64,000 nt of DNA from Geomonas sp. Red32 (GTDB lineage Bacteria > Desulfobacterota > Desulfuromonadia > Geobacterales > Geobacteraceae): positions 682,001 to 746,000 of the forward strand of contig NZ_JAKLOY010000001.1 in assembly GCF_023652955.1 (NCBI RefSeq), in the 5' to 3' direction. The notes under the pieces were generated by a model. The model was not told the DNA's origin. It did no database searches and saw only the letters and a program-made list of their open reading frames with translations. Of this stretch, positions 1 through 9,325 are shown piece by piece (the first letter of the stretch is position 1; every line of letters begins with the position of its first letter). The translations under genes and the position numbers were made by a program.

Positions 1-376
1 CGCCATCGACCCGCACGGCACCAAGATGCCCGCGGAAAAAACCATCTCCACCGACCTCAACATCACCCACCCGATCGGCTTCAGCTACGACGAGGCGGTG
101 ACCGCCAGGGGGAGCAACGAGCTCGCCGACAAGAACGAACAGTACGCCACCGCGGTAACTCCCAGCGAAACTCCCGGGGTCTACAACCAGGTCACCCGGG
201 AGGCGAAGATCCGCATCGTGGACCTGCTCTATCAGGGGGAGATCCTCACCTGCGTCAGCTGCCACGACGTCCACAACAAGAACAACGTCTCCCCCGACCC
301 CGGCCACAACTACAACTTCCTGCTCTGGGCCAAGGAAGAAAACTCCCTCATCTGCCTGAGTTGCCACAAGAAGTAG
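1..376 (+). CDS. Multihaem c-type cytochrome, C-terminal fragment
   Basis: The reading frame is open from the first complete codon at position 2, so the gene begins outside the window and only about 125 C-terminal residues are visible. Two CXXCH haem-binding motifs are present, CVSCH followed by DVHN, and CLSCH two residues before the end. The CxxCHxVHN context is typical of periplasmic or outer-surface multihaem cytochromes with doubled CXXCH motifs in Geobacter relatives. These carry electrons between the inner membrane and the cell exterior. Haem number, signal peptide and family cannot be judged from the fragment. A strong hairpin follows the stop. Confidence 0.8.
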   Translation, partial: AIDPHGTKMPAEKTISTDLNITHPIGFSYDEAVTARGSNELADKNEQYATAVTPSETPGVYNQVTREAKIRIVDLLYQGEILTCVSCHDVHNKNNVSPDPGHNYNFLLWAKEENSLICLSCHKK

Positions 377-403
377 CCTGCACCCTTTCGGCGGCGGCAA
401 AAT

Positions 404-440
404 AAAAAGGCCCGCCGGCTTTGAGCCGGTGGGCCTTTCT
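404..440. terminator. Bidirectional intrinsic terminator
   Basis: AAAGGCCCGCCGGCT and AGCCGGTGGGCCTTT form a 15-bp stem with one G-T pair and a TTG loop. It is flanked by A and T tracts on the two sides. It lies between the convergent cytochrome (plus) and the secreted protein gene (minus) and can serve both. Confidence 0.85.
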
Positions 441-467
441 TCGTTGGTTTCGTGGCGCTCTTCTGCC

Positions 468-980
468 CTAATCTTCCATCAGGCTCTTCTTCTCGGCCAG
501 GTCGATCTCCTTGATCCCCGGGAGATAGCTTTTGAGGTCGATGACGACGTGGGAGCGATCGGCATTCCAGACGGTGCCGTTCTCGAAGCGGACGGCGTCC
601 ACCCAGACGAAGGAGGAGCCGTACTTCTTGAAGAAGGAGGCGTAGGGAGCCTCGTCGGTGAACTTGATCTTGTTCTTCTCCCCAACCTTGGCGTCTTCCA
701 GCGAGTAGCCGACGAAGCTTCCGACCAGCTCGTTGTAGTCGTTGCACTCGACGAACCCGAACCGGGCCGACAGGACCTTCTGCTTCGAGACGTTCTGGTA
801 TTTCACCAGGTGCCTGATCCTGGGCTTGCTGTCCTTGGTGTCGAAATCGTTTTCGTAGAGGAAAATCTCGAGAGGGGCGTCGGGCTGCAGGACCGCGACC
901 GCCTTTTCGGCGTGGGCCAAGCCGTGACCGAAGATCACCAGCGAGAGGGAGACGACGAGGGCACGGAACACTTTGTTCAT
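468..980 (-). CDS. Secreted protein of unknown function
   Basis: The open frame extends to 1016, but the ATG at 980 is preferred. It has a GGAG element 6 bases upstream and opens a clean signal peptide (MNKVFRALVVSLSLVIFGHGLAHA). The mature protein is about 145 residues, rich in charged and aromatic residues, with no cofactor motif. It appears to be a small soluble periplasmic protein. I do not recognise the family and no function is proposed. It stands alone: the neighbour upstream on the same strand ends or starts more than 100 bp away. Confidence 0.7.
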   Translation of the reverse strand: MNKVFRALVVSLSLVIFGHGLAHAEKAVAVLQPDAPLEIFLYENDFDTKDSKPRIRHLVKYQNVSKQKVLSARFGFVECNDYNELVGSFVGYSLEDAKVGEKNKIKFTDEAPYASFFKKYGSSFVWVDAVRFENGTVWNADRSHVVIDLKSYLPGIKEIDLAEKKSLMED

Positions 981-1100
981 GGAGACTCCATCGAAAAAGT
1001 AATCATAACACGGCACGGCAACTGACTACGGCAGCCGGAACATAGAACAAATATCCGTTCCCGTCAAGGAGGGGGAGTATCTGCTCCCTGCTCATCCTTT

Positions 1101-1511
1101 CTACCCGAGGTATCTATCGATCGTTTCCTGGATCTGCGACCGGTTGAACGGTTTGCAGATATAGCCGTTCGCCCCGCAGAGCTCGACCGACATCTCTATC
1201 TGTTCCGGCTGGTTCGAGGCGGAAACCATGACGATGGGAACGGGATGCTCCACCTTCATGCGGGTCTCATGCTCGCGGATGCAGCGTACCGCCTGGTTGC
1301 CGTTCAAAAGGCCGAACATGTTTACGTCCATCAGGATCAGGTCGTAGGGCCACTTGTCCATGAGCGCGCTGGCGTGCAGGGAGATGGCTTCCTCCCCCCT
1401 TTCCGCGCAGTCCACGTGCCCCTTTCCCGAGACGAGCTGTGACAACAGGGCCCGTGCAATCTCCTGGTCATCCACCACCATGATCCGCTTTATCTTATGC
1501 GTACTGTCCAT
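1101..1511 (-). CDS. Single-domain response regulator (CheY-like)
   Basis: A 136-residue stand-alone receiver domain. Visible features are the acidic pocket in VVDDQ near residue 13, the phospho-acceptor aspartate in LILMDVNM, the Ser/Thr position in MVSAS, and the conserved lysine in CKPF. There is no output domain, so it probably acts by protein-protein contact as CheY does. GGAGGG sits just before the ATG. A chemoreceptor gene lies 150 bp upstream on the same strand, so a shared signalling role is possible. The cognate kinase is not in this neighbourhood. Confidence 0.88.
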   Translation of the reverse strand: MDSTHKIKRIMVVDDQEIARALLSQLVSGKGHVDCAERGEEAISLHASALMDKWPYDLILMDVNMFGLLNGNQAVRCIREHETRMKVEHPVPIVMVSASNQPEQIEMSVELCGANGYICKPFNRSQIQETIDRYLG

Positions 1512-1663
1512 TTTCCCTCCGCGCGGCTAGATTGCCCGCCTTGCCTTACCATCGGCAATCCGGCAAATAACTTGAACCGCCTCCCGCAGAAAGAGAAAAC
1601 CCGCCCGGTTACGACGGACAGCATTCCCTCCGCGAGCGGGGCCCGGGAGGGGATTCGCGGGGA

Positions 1664-3307
1664 TCAGGCGAGGCGGAACTGGCGCACGAGATCGTGGAGG
1701 TCGTTGGCCAGGCCGGCCAGCTCGCCGGCGGCGTTGGCGGACTGGTGGGCACCGCGTGAGGTACCCTGGACGATCTCGGTGATCTGCTGGATGTTGTTGG
1801 TGATCTCGCAGGTGGTGGCGGTCTGCTCCTCGGCAGCGGTAGCGATCTGGTTCACCTGGAGGGTCACGTCGCCGATCTGCTGGAGGATCGCCCTGAGCGC
1901 CTCCCCCGACCTGGCCGCCTCGGCGGTCCCCAGCTCCACTTCCCGCACTCCGGTCTCCATGGCGGCCACCGCACTCCTGGTCTCGGACTGGATGGACTTG
2001 ATCATCTCGGATATCTCGCGGGTGGCGCGGGTGGTACGCTCGGCCAGAGCCCGCACCTCGTCGGCCACCACCGCAAATCCGCGCCCCTGCTCCCCGGCAC
2101 GCGCCGCCTCGATAGCGGCGTTCAGGGCGAGGAGGTTGGTCTGGTCGGCGATGTCCTCGATGGTCCCGATGATCTCCCCGATCTGGTCGCTGCGGGCTCC
2201 CAGCCCGGCCACCGTCTGGGCGGAGGCGGTTACCTGTCCCGCGATGGATCCCATTACCTCGACGGTCTTTTCGACCACCGACACCCCCGCCATGGCGGCA
2301 TCGTTGGCCTGCTCGCTCCCCGACGCCGCGTGGTGGCAGCTCTGGGCGATCCCCGACGAGGTGGCCATCATCTCTTCGCTGGCCGTCGCCACGGTGCTGG
2401 TGTTGAAAGCGACCTCCTCGGCCCCCGTGGCGATCTTTTCCGACACGGTGTTGAGCTCGTTGGCGGCAGCGGTTACCCTTTCGCTGCTCACGACCACCTT
2501 ACCCAGGGTACCGAGGAGCTTCTCGGTCATCATGTTGACCTCGGCCGCCAGCATCCCCATTTCGTCCCGGCTGCAGACCGACGAGCGGGCCGTGAGATCT
2601 CCCGCCGCGACCTCGGCCAGCGTGTTGTACACCATCTGCAGGGGCCGCACGATGGAACTGGTAATGAGGAAGCCGATGCCCGCCATGAAGAGGCTAGCAG
2701 CCACGCTCACCGCGATCAGGATCGCCACCGACTTCCTGTATCCTGCCAGGTCGTGCTGGTAGCTCTCCGCCGCCTCGGCCACGTTGAGGCTCACGAGATC
2801 GTCGATCGCCTTGGCCGGTTTCACATGGAGCGGCGCCACGGTACCGACGGCAAAATTCACCGCGTCGGCCCTCCCCTGGGGGTTGCCGATGCTCGCCACC
2901 GACATCTGCTCCAGCCGGTCCCCCTTTTCGACGTACGCCTCGTACCCCTCGCGGAACGCATCTACGAGCGCCTTCTCCTTCGGCTCCAGGTCGTATTTCT
3001 GGAAGGCCGCCAGCCCGTCCTTGATACGCCCCTTGCGGAGCACGATATCCTGGGATTTCTCCGCGGCCGTTTGCCGGTCGTTGAGCGACAGGAGATAGAC
3101 GAGGTCGAGGCGTATACCCTGCAGGTCGTTTTTGAGATTGTTCAGGAGCGAGACGTGGGTGACCGCGGTGCTGATATCCTCTTCGTCTTTCGCCATTTTC
3201 CCCATCTTGGAGAGCCCCACCCAGACGACGAGGGCGAGGGTCAAAACGGCAATGGAGACCAGCGTCATCAACTTACCCTTAACCTTTAAATCGGCCCAAA
3301 ATTGCAT
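1664..3307 (-). CDS. Methyl-accepting chemotaxis protein, 4-helix-bundle sensor type
   Basis: A 547-residue chemoreceptor. A transmembrane helix at about residues 14-32 is followed by a predicted periplasmic helical bundle to about 185 (4HB_MCP-like), a second helix at about 190-212, a HAMP domain, and a long cytoplasmic coiled coil. The signalling hairpin reads [18 protein letters not shown] then GRGFAVVADEVR, the near-invariant tip that binds CheA and CheW. The C-terminus (LVRQFRLA) has no CheR-tether pentapeptide of the NWETF type. GGGAGGAAAG precedes the ATG. The ligand is unknown. Confidence 0.92.
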   Translation of the reverse strand: MQFWADLKVKGKLMTLVSIAVLTLALVVWVGLSKMGKMAKDEEDISTAVTHVSLLNNLKNDLQGIRLDLVYLLSLNDRQTAAEKSQDIVLRKGRIKDGLAAFQKYDLEPKEKALVDAFREGYEAYVEKGDRLEQMSVASIGNPQGRADAVNFAVGTVAPLHVKPAKAIDDLVSLNVAEAAESYQHDLAGYRKSVAILIAVSVAASLFMAGIGFLITSSIVRPLQMVYNTLAEVAAGDLTARSSVCSRDEMGMLAAEVNMMTEKLLGTLGKVVVSSERVTAAANELNTVSEKIATGAEEVAFNTSTVATASEEMMATSSGIAQSCHHAASGSEQANDAAMAGVSVVEKTVEVMGSIAGQVTASAQTVAGLGARSDQIGEIIGTIEDIADQTNLLALNAAIEAARAGEQGRGFAVVADEVRALAERTTRATREISEMIKSIQSETRSAVAAMETGVREVELGTAEAARSGEALRAILQQIGDVTLQVNQIATAAEEQTATTCEITNNIQQITEIVQGTSRGAHQSANAAGELAGLANDLHDLVRQFRLA

Positions 3308-3530
3308 CTTTCCTCCCTGCGACTGCGGAACGATTGTTTTAATGAAGCCCCTTATCGGCCCACTCAGGGAAAAACTTGAAAGCTATTCTCCAATGCCGGA
3401 AACCGCGGGAGAAATCCCTTACGGCCGACCCGGCGGAACGCACCATGATGCAGCGTTGCCCAGCCGGGACCTGGTCTACCGGCAGCACGATCTTCCTCCC
3501 CTCGGGGTTCCCGGAAAAAGGCAAGCTCCC

Positions 3531-3597
3531 TCCTTGTCAAAGGGGACTTCCAATCGTCCCCTGTTAGCAGGTCCCCCCCTTTGACAAGGGGGACTTA
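3531..3597. repeat. REP-like inverted repeat in a 552-bp gene-free gap
   Basis: TCCTTGTCAAAGGGGA (3531-3546) and its inverted partner CCCCTTTGACAAGGGGGA (within 3571-3597) form an imperfect palindrome. Related elements occur at 6162, 42066, 44511 and 44591. Apart from this element, the gap 3308-3859 between the chemoreceptor and the AOR operon holds no credible gene. It should contain the promoters of both. Confidence 0.6.
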
Positions 3598-3859
3598 CCA
3601 TAGCTGAAGATCGTCTTTTCCCCGTTCATCCCATTTGCTGTCATTGCAAAGCACCACTTAATCAAAACATTCATTTTTTTGGGTTGACCATGCTCGAAAA
3701 CATGGATAATTATACGAGCTCCAACCTGACCGTATCCCGCCACAATCAATCAGTACAGGAAGTGTTGTCATAGGCTGCCGCTTGATACAGTCGTACATTC
3801 ACCTGTTCCCCATCCTCTCCGATTGCCTTCAGGGGACATTCACTCAGGGAGGTCGCACC

Positions 3860-4339
3860 ATGCAGAAGTTGATTCGCATCGAACCGTCAAAGTGTATCGG
3901 ATGCAAATCCTGCGAGATGGCCTGCTCGTTCAGGCACCGCGGGGAGTTCGCACCCAGCAAGTCGCGCATCGTCAACGAAGTCTTCATGGAGGAGGCCCAG
4001 TTCATCACGGTCACCTGCATGCAGTGCAACGACCCGTGGTGCCTGAAAGCCTGCCCGAAAGGGGCGATCTCCAAGGACCTCACCTCCGGCATCGTCGAGG
4101 TGGACGAGCTCAAATGCGTCGGCTGCCGGACCTGCGTAAGCGCCTGCCCGTTCGGGATGATCAAGTACCTCGACGAGTCCGGAAAGGCAGACAAGTGCAA
4201 CCTCTGCGGCACCGATTTTCCCGAGTGCGTGACCTTCTGCCCGACCCACTGCCTGAAGTACTCCGAGGAGGACCTCCCGCTGAGGGAAAAGGTGTTGCGA
4301 TTCGCCAGAACCATGAAAGACGGCCAAGGGGAGGTGTGA
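3860..4339 (+). CDS. Four-cluster ferredoxin subunit of aldehyde oxidoreductase
   Basis: A 159-residue electron-transfer protein. Four cysteine groups are visible: [11 protein letters not shown] (residues 12-22), [28 protein letters not shown] and [15 protein letters not shown]. Each is expected to ligate a [4Fe-4S] cluster. The open frame begins at 3782, but the ATG at 3860 has a good GGGAGG site and starts directly before the first cluster. It is one base from the AOR gene, which it probably serves as electron relay between the tungsten site and the flavoprotein downstream. This matches the AorA-type subunit of AorABC enzymes. Soluble and cytoplasmic. Confidence 0.88.
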   Translation: MQKLIRIEPSKCIGCKSCEMACSFRHRGEFAPSKSRIVNEVFMEEAQFITVTCMQCNDPWCLKACPKGAISKDLTSGIVEVDELKCVGCRTCVSACPFGMIKYLDESGKADKCNLCGTDFPECVTFCPTHCLKYSEEDLPLREKVLRFARTMKDGQGEV

Positions 4340-4340
4340 G

Positions 4341-6146
4341 ATGGGAAACGGCTGGCACGGTAAACTGCTGCGGGTGAATCTGACCGCCAAGAGCTGCACG
4401 ACTGAACCTCTCAACATGGAATGGGCCGCGGCCTTTGTCGGCGGGCGGGGCCTGGCATCCAGGTACCTCGTCAACGAGATCGACCCCGCGGTGGATCCGT
4501 TGAGCTCCGCCAACAAGCTCATCCTAGCCACCGGCCCCCTTACCGGGACCTACGGGGCCGCCAACGGCCGCTACATGGTGGTGACCAAGTCGCCGCTGAC
4601 CGGGACCATCGCCTGCTCCAACTCCGGCGGCTATTTCCCGTGCGAACTGAAATACGCAGGCTACGACCTGGTGATCATCGAGGGGAAGGCCGATCGGCCC
4701 CTCTACCTGAAGATCCACAACCAGCAGGCCGAGCTTGCCGACGCCTCCCATCTCTGGGGCAAGACCACCGGCGAGACCGAGGACCTCATCCGCGCCGAGT
4801 TCCACGGAGACGCCAAGGTCGCGAGCATCGGCCCGGCCGGGGAGCAGATGGTCCGCTTCGCCTGCATCGTGAACGACAAGCACCGGGCGGCCGGCCGGAG
4901 CGGCGTCGGTGCGGTGATGGGGAGCAAGAACCTCAAAGCCGTGGCCGTGCGGGGGACCGGAGGGGTCGCCGCCGCCAACAAGGAGGCCTTCCGCGATACC
5001 GCCCGCGAGACGCTGAAGCTTTTGCGCGAGCACCCGGTGACCGCCGAGGGGCTTCCCGCCCTGGGGACCGCCATCCTCGTCAACATCATCAACCAAAGCG
5101 GGGCCCTGCCGACCCGCAACTCCCAATGCGGAACCTTCGAGGCGGCCGAGGAGATCTCCGGGGAGCGCCTGGTCCAGACCTTCCTCAAGCGCAACAAAGG
5201 GTGCATGGGGTGCGTGATCGCCTGCGGGCGGGTGACCAGGCTCGCGGACCCGCGCTTCAGCGGGAGCGGCGAAGGTCCCGAATACGAATCCCTCTGGTCC
5301 CTGGGAGCCGCCTGCGGCGTCTCCGACCTGGCCGCCATCGTCAAGGCCAATTACCTCTGCGACGAGTACGGGATGGATACCATCACCATGGGCTCCACCG
5401 TGGCGTGCGCGATGGAATTGTACGAGCGGGGGATCCTCACCGAGGCCGAGGCCGGCATGCCGCTGAAATTCGGCGACGGCAACGCCGTGGTGAAGCTCGT
5501 GGAAATGACCGGCAAGGGAGAGGGATTCGGCTGTCAGGCGGGGCTCGGCTCCTACCGCCTGGCGGAAAAGTACGGTGCGCCGGAGCTGTCGATGAGTGTC
5601 AAGAAGCAGGAATTCCCCGCCTACGACGGGAGGGCGATCCAGGGGATGGGGCTCGAGTACGCGACCAGCAACCGCGGCGGGTGCCACGTGCGCGGCTACC
5701 TGGTCTCCCCCGAGATCCTCGGCGTTCCCGAAAAGCTCGATCCGCAGGTCATCGAGGGGAAGGCAGCCTGGGCCAAGGCGTTCCAGGATGTGACCGCCGT
5801 GGTCGACTCCGCCGGCGTCTGTCTCTTCACCACCTTCGGCATCGGCATTCCGCAGGTGACCAAGCTGATCAACGCCGCGACCGGAAGCGCCTTCAGCGAG
5901 GAGGAGATGATGGTGGCCGGTGACCGGATCTACAACCTGGAGCGGCTTTTCAACCTGAAAGCCGGGATCGACCCGTCCCAGGACACCCTGCCGAAGCGCA
6001 TTCTGGGCGAGCCGCTCCCCGACGGCCCGATGAAAGGGAGCGTGTCGCGCCTGCCGGAAATGCTCCCCGAGTACTATGCCGCCCGCGGCTGGGACCCCAA
6101 AGGCATCCCGACCCCGGAAAAGACCAGCTCCCTCGGCCTAGCCTAA
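4341..6146 (+). CDS. aor: Tungsten-containing aldehyde:ferredoxin oxidoreductase
   Basis: A 601-residue AOR-family catalytic subunit of normal length. It oxidises aldehydes to acids, or runs in reverse, using a bis-tungstopterin and one [4Fe-4S] cluster. Diagnostic segments are [11 protein letters not shown] at the N-terminus, the pterin-binding [16 protein letters not shown], the cluster ligands [10 protein letters not shown], the GPEYES glutamate, and a late cysteine in DSAGVC. GGAGGTGTGAG precedes the ATG. Ferredoxin, FAD subunit, MoaD-like and E1-like genes on the same strand indicate a complete AorABC-type enzyme with its own cofactor-assembly helpers. The substrate cannot be told from sequence. 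Confidence 0.95.
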   Translation: MGNGWHGKLLRVNLTAKSCTTEPLNMEWAAAFVGGRGLASRYLVNEIDPAVDPLSSANKLILATGPLTGTYGAANGRYMVVTKSPLTGTIACSNSGGYFPCELKYAGYDLVIIEGKADRPLYLKIHNQQAELADASHLWGKTTGETEDLIRAEFHGDAKVASIGPAGEQMVRFACIVNDKHRAAGRSGVGAVMGSKNLKAVAVRGTGGVAAANKEAFRDTARETLKLLREHPVTAEGLPALGTAILVNIINQSGALPTRNSQCGTFEAAEEISGERLVQTFLKRNKGCMGCVIACGRVTRLADPRFSGSGEGPEYESLWSLGAACGVSDLAAIVKANYLCDEYGMDTITMGSTVACAMELYERGILTEAEAGMPLKFGDGNAVVKLVEMTGKGEGFGCQAGLGSYRLAEKYGAPELSMSVKKQEFPAYDGRAIQGMGLEYATSNRGGCHVRGYLVSPEILGVPEKLDPQVIEGKAAWAKAFQDVTAVVDSAGVCLFTTFGIGIPQVTKLINAATGSAFSEEEMMVAGDRIYNLERLFNLKAGIDPSQDTLPKRILGEPLPDGPMKGSVSRLPEMLPEYYAARGWDPKGIPTPEKTSSLGLA

Positions 6147-6161
6147 GTCCGTCCCAACGTT

Positions 6162-6193
6162 CCCCCCTTTGCGAAGGGGGGACAGGGGGGATT
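6162..6193. repeat. REP-like hairpin between AOR and flavoprotein genes
   Basis: CCCCCCTTTGCGAAGGGGGG is a perfect 10+10 palindrome followed by ACAGGGGGGATTT. It belongs to the same G/C-run family seen at 3531, 42066 and 44511. It has no T tract on the plus strand, so it is more likely a repetitive or mRNA-stability element than a terminator. Confidence 0.6.
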
Positions 6194-6223
6194 TCGTCTG
6201 TCCGAGGCTCCTCCGGAGGAATC

Positions 6224-7444
6224 ATGCCGCACTTCGATATCGTCATCATCGGCAACAGCGCCGCCGGTCTGCAGGCGATCCGCACCATCCGCCGCCACTG
6301 CCGCCGGACCACCATCGCCCTGATCGACCGCGAGGACTCCCCCGCCTACTCCCGGGTCCTCACCCCCTACTTCATCGGCGGCAAAACCGGCAGGGACAAC
6401 CTCTTCATCGTGGACGGCTCCTTCTACCGGGAGATGGGAGTCGCCACCTTCTTCGGTCAAGCCGCGGCGGCACTCGACCCCGAGCGCGGCGAGGTCCGGC
6501 TGGACAACGGGGAGACCCTCCATTTCGGATCCCTCCTCCTGGCGCTGGGAAGCGAGGCCCGCCCGTTCAGTCCCGGGCTCAAGCGGGTCAGCACCCTGAG
6601 GCACATGGCCGACGCCGACAAACTGGAAGGGCTCCTCAAACCGGCCGCCTGCGTTACCGCCTTGGGGGCGGGGCTCGTGAGCGTCCCGGTACTCTCCCAC
6701 CTATCCCCCGATGTCGAGCGGCACCTGATCGTCAGTTCCGGCCGGATCTTCAGCCGACTCCTCGACGCCGAATCGGCAGCCATCCTGGAGGAGCATTTCA
6801 CCGCCGCAGGGGTCCACCTTCACAAGCGAAACGACATCGTGGAGGTGAGCGAAGGCGACCGGCTTCACCTCACCCTCGCCTCCGGGGAAAAGCTCGCCAC
6901 CGACGCCCTCGTGGTGGGGAAGGGAGTGATCCCCAACACCACCCTGGCCCGCCAGGCGGGGCTTATCGTAAAGGACGGCATCGTGGTGGACGAGCATTGC
7001 CGCACGTCGTATCCGGCCATTTATGCCGCCGGAGATGCGGCCGAAGGAAAGGATTTCGTCACCGGGGAGACCACGGTCCAGGGAAACTGGATCACCGCGG
7101 TCGAGCAGGGGGAAGTGGCGGCCCTGAACATGCTGGGGCTCGACCGGCTTTACGAGGGGAGCATGAAGAACAACATCACCGAGGTCTTCGGCATCGACGT
7201 AGCCGTGGTCGGCTACTGCTCCGACGACGCGCCGCGGACCGTGACGCACGGCTCGGGCGCCTCCCGCCGCTTCCGCAAGCTGTTCCTCAACGAGAAGGAT
7301 CGCATCATCGGCGCGGTGGTGATCGGCGAGACCAACGATTCGGGACTCTACTACCAGATGGTACGCGCGAGGTCCCCCTTCCCCGGCAAGCAGCTGCTGC
7401 ACGGGGATAACCGCTACGGCGCGTTCATGCTGCAGATCGCCTAG
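6224..7444 (+). CDS. FAD-dependent NAD(P)H oxidoreductase, AorC-like
   Basis: A 406-residue pyridine-nucleotide-disulfide-reductase-fold flavoprotein. The N-terminal FAD site is VIIGNSAAGLQAIRTI. A second Rossmann segment around residues 140-165 (VTALGAGLVSVPVL) is atypical. The second FAD contact is YAAGDAAEG. There is no redox-active CXXXXC pair, so it resembles NADH:rubredoxin or ferredoxin reductases rather than disulfide reductases. A strong GGAGG precedes the ATG. Its position after ferredoxin and AOR suggests it passes electrons from the ferredoxin subunit to NAD+, as AorC does. That role is inferred from context. Confidence 0.82.
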   Translation: MPHFDIVIIGNSAAGLQAIRTIRRHCRRTTIALIDREDSPAYSRVLTPYFIGGKTGRDNLFIVDGSFYREMGVATFFGQAAAALDPERGEVRLDNGETLHFGSLLLALGSEARPFSPGLKRVSTLRHMADADKLEGLLKPAACVTALGAGLVSVPVLSHLSPDVERHLIVSSGRIFSRLLDAESAAILEEHFTAAGVHLHKRNDIVEVSEGDRLHLTLASGEKLATDALVVGKGVIPNTTLARQAGLIVKDGIVVDEHCRTSYPAIYAAGDAAEGKDFVTGETTVQGNWITAVEQGEVAALNMLGLDRLYEGSMKNNITEVFGIDVAVVGYCSDDAPRTVTHGSGASRRFRKLFLNEKDRIIGAVVIGETNDSGLYYQMVRARSPFPGKQLLHGDNRYGAFMLQIA

Positions 7445-7453
7445 CGGCAAGCC

Positions 7454-7738
7454 ATGGTGCTCGTCCAGCTCTATGGAACCCTGCGGCTCATGCTGGCGGG
7501 AAAGGCCTCCGTGGAACTTCCCTGGTGCGAGGGCGATACCGTCGGATCGCTGCTCGAGCGCTTCCAGGCGGGGGAGCGGATCCCGGTCACCCACAAGCTT
7601 ATCGACGGCAGCAAGGCCCTCCACACCGGCACCATCATCCTGCTGAACCGCAGGAACGTGCTGCACCTGCAAAAGCTCGACACCCCGGTGAACGACGGCG
7701 ACGTCCTGGCGCTTTTCCCGCCGGGAGCGGGAGGTTGA
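7454..7738 (+). CDS. MoaD/ThiS-like sulfur-carrier protein
   Basis: A 94-residue beta-grasp protein. It ends in GAGG, the C-terminal di-glycine that is adenylated and thiocarboxylated in MoaD. LFPPGAGG matches the usual FPPVAGG ending. The stop codon is immediately followed by the ATG of the E1-like gene, so the two are translationally coupled. In this cluster it probably supplies sulfur to the dithiolene of the pterin that carries tungsten in the AOR. It is somewhat longer than E. coli MoaD (81 residues). No strong ribosome site is visible; coupling to the upstream flavoprotein stop 10 bp away may compensate. Confidence 0.82.
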   Translation: MVLVQLYGTLRLMLAGKASVELPWCEGDTVGSLLERFQAGERIPVTHKLIDGSKALHTGTIILLNRRNVLHLQKLDTPVNDGDVLALFPPGAGG

Positions 7739-8407
7739 ATGGCGGCCGACCGTTATGACCGGCAGAGATTGTTCTGGGGAGACGAGAAGCAGCAGCGGAT
7801 CGCCGCCGCCACCATCCTCGTCGCGGGGGTGGGGGGATTGGGGGCCACAGTCTGCCAGATCATGGCACGGGCCGGCATCGGCCGGATGCACCTGGTCGAC
7901 CGGGGGAGGGTCGAGCTGAGCGACCTGCACCGCCAAAGCCTCTACGCCGAGTGCGACATCGGGAAAAGCAAGGTGGAGGTGGCTAGGGAGCGGCTCCGGG
8001 CCATCAATTCGGAAGCCGGGGTAGTCGTCCAGGAAACCGCGATCGGGAAGGGATTCACCGTGCCGGGGGATGTCCAGGTCGTCGTCGACTGCCTGGACAA
8101 CTATGAGAGCCGCTTCGACCTATACGCTGCCGTACCGGATGGCGGACTCTTCGTGCATGGAGGGGTGCAGGGGGATCGGGGGCAGGTCCTCACCCTCGTC
8201 AAAGGAGCCTCCCAGCCGCTACAGGAGATCTACGCCGGCAGCAGCCAGCCCGAGGGAGCGATAGAAGTGAGTCCGTACAGCGTCTTCGTGGTGGCGGGGC
8301 TTATCTGCAACGAGTTGTGCGATCTGCTGGCCGGCTCCCCGAGGCTCGTGAACCGGTTCCTGGTCGTAGACCTGACCATTCATACCCTTTCTTACCTCGA
8401 CGTGTAA
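7739..8407 (+). CDS. ThiF/MoeB-family E1-like activating enzyme
   Basis: A 222-residue adenylyltransferase of the ThiF/MoeB/HesA superfamily. It has the ATP-binding loop VAGVGGLGA, the acidic VDRGRVELSDLHRQ segment with arginine finger, and VVVDCLDNYESRF. It should activate the C-terminal glycine of the preceding MoaD-like protein. The paired CxxC motifs that bind structural zinc in MoeB and ThiF are absent: the region that normally carries CxxC reads PLQEIYAGSS here. A rhodanese domain is also absent. It is therefore a minimal or variant E1, probably dedicated to the tungstopterin of the AOR. Confidence 0.82.
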   Translation: MAADRYDRQRLFWGDEKQQRIAAATILVAGVGGLGATVCQIMARAGIGRMHLVDRGRVELSDLHRQSLYAECDIGKSKVEVARERLRAINSEAGVVVQETAIGKGFTVPGDVQVVVDCLDNYESRFDLYAAVPDGGLFVHGGVQGDRGQVLTLVKGASQPLQEIYAGSSQPEGAIEVSPYSVFVVAGLICNELCDLLAGSPRLVNRFLVVDLTIHTLSYLDV

Positions 8408-8436
8408 CCGCCGCCGGCCAGCCGTATCGCCTTCCT

Positions 8437-8796
8437 TTAACGCTGCGCTTCGTCCACCAGGTAGTTCAACAGTTCCACAGCCGCCTTCACCTCGGCTTTG
8501 GACATGTTGGAGTCCGGCTTCCTGAGCATCTTCACGCCGTACGCCTTGGTCGCCTTGTGGTCGAAAGGCTGTCCGGAAATCGGGGCGACCCCGGTCTGGA
8601 CTGCAACGACGGTCCGCTCCAGGGTATGGCATTTGACGCATCGGGCCCGGACAATGTCGTAGTGCCCCTTCATGCTGACCGGAATGGAAGAGGGATCGAA
8701 GCGCAGAGAGTCCCCTTTTCCCACCGTTCTCACCGCCGCATGAGCCGAAGTTGCTGTAAGAGCCACCAACGCCAACAGAACCAAGAATTTTCGCAT
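8437..8796 (-). CDS. Small monohaem c-type cytochrome
   Basis: A 119-residue exported protein. It has a signal peptide (MRKFLVLLALVALTATSAHA), one CVKCH haem site in the middle, and a methionine-containing tail (KPDSNMSKAEV) that may supply the axial ligand. The size and the fold expected after the haem (YLVDEAQ helix) suit a class I periplasmic cytochrome. GGAGG lies 10 bases before the ATG. It is convergent with the E1-like gene and not obviously part of the AOR operon. The partner is unknown. Confidence 0.85.
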   Translation of the reverse strand: MRKFLVLLALVALTATSAHAAVRTVGKGDSLRFDPSSIPVSMKGHYDIVRARCVKCHTLERTVVAVQTGVAPISGQPFDHKATKAYGVKMLRKPDSNMSKAEVKAAVELLNYLVDEAQR

Positions 8797-9325
8797 GTGA
8801 ATAAATCCTCCATAGCAATGTTAAGACTAGCCAATTAGAGAGGAGTGGAGTGAATCTCATTCGCAGCCTGGCCAGTGAACCACGGATGAAGAAAATACTT
8901 TTAGGGCCACATAATAATTACTTTTAAATTACAATCAAGCAAAATATGACTTCCTGCATGAATGTATACAGTTTATCCCTGCACCGATGGCGCCTCACCC
9001 CGCGCCGGCGGCGATTCGCCCCATCCCCCCCCGCACCCTGACTAGGTCATCCGCAACCCGCCCTACGGCTCAAAAGCCTGCCTCCGCCCATCCATAACAT
9101 ACTAAAATGCCTTCCGGCCACTACGCACACTACCCCTTGACGCACTGCTTAAGGCAGTGCTGATCTTCATTAGCTTAATTTATTGCACCCCAAGACACGG
9201 TTGCCGCCTACTGCTTCGATTTCGTCACGAGCGATGGAGATTTCGCCCTCGGCCAAAGTGAGCAATTTCGGTCAGGTATTGCCATAGCGGCTGTGCTAGG
9301 ATGCCCGGCAAGTTGAGGGGGACAG
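8797..9325. other. 529-bp gene-free interval
   Basis: No open frame here looks like a gene. 8890-8970 is markedly AT-rich and probably contains the promoter of the cytochrome gene (minus). 9100-9300 should hold that of the AraC-type regulator (plus). No riboswitch or RNA gene was recognised. Confidence 0.5.

Noticed and set aside
3339..3749. Two 61-codon minus-strand frames in the gap before the AOR operon
   Set aside because: No ribosome site or recognised family; one runs through the REP-like repeat.
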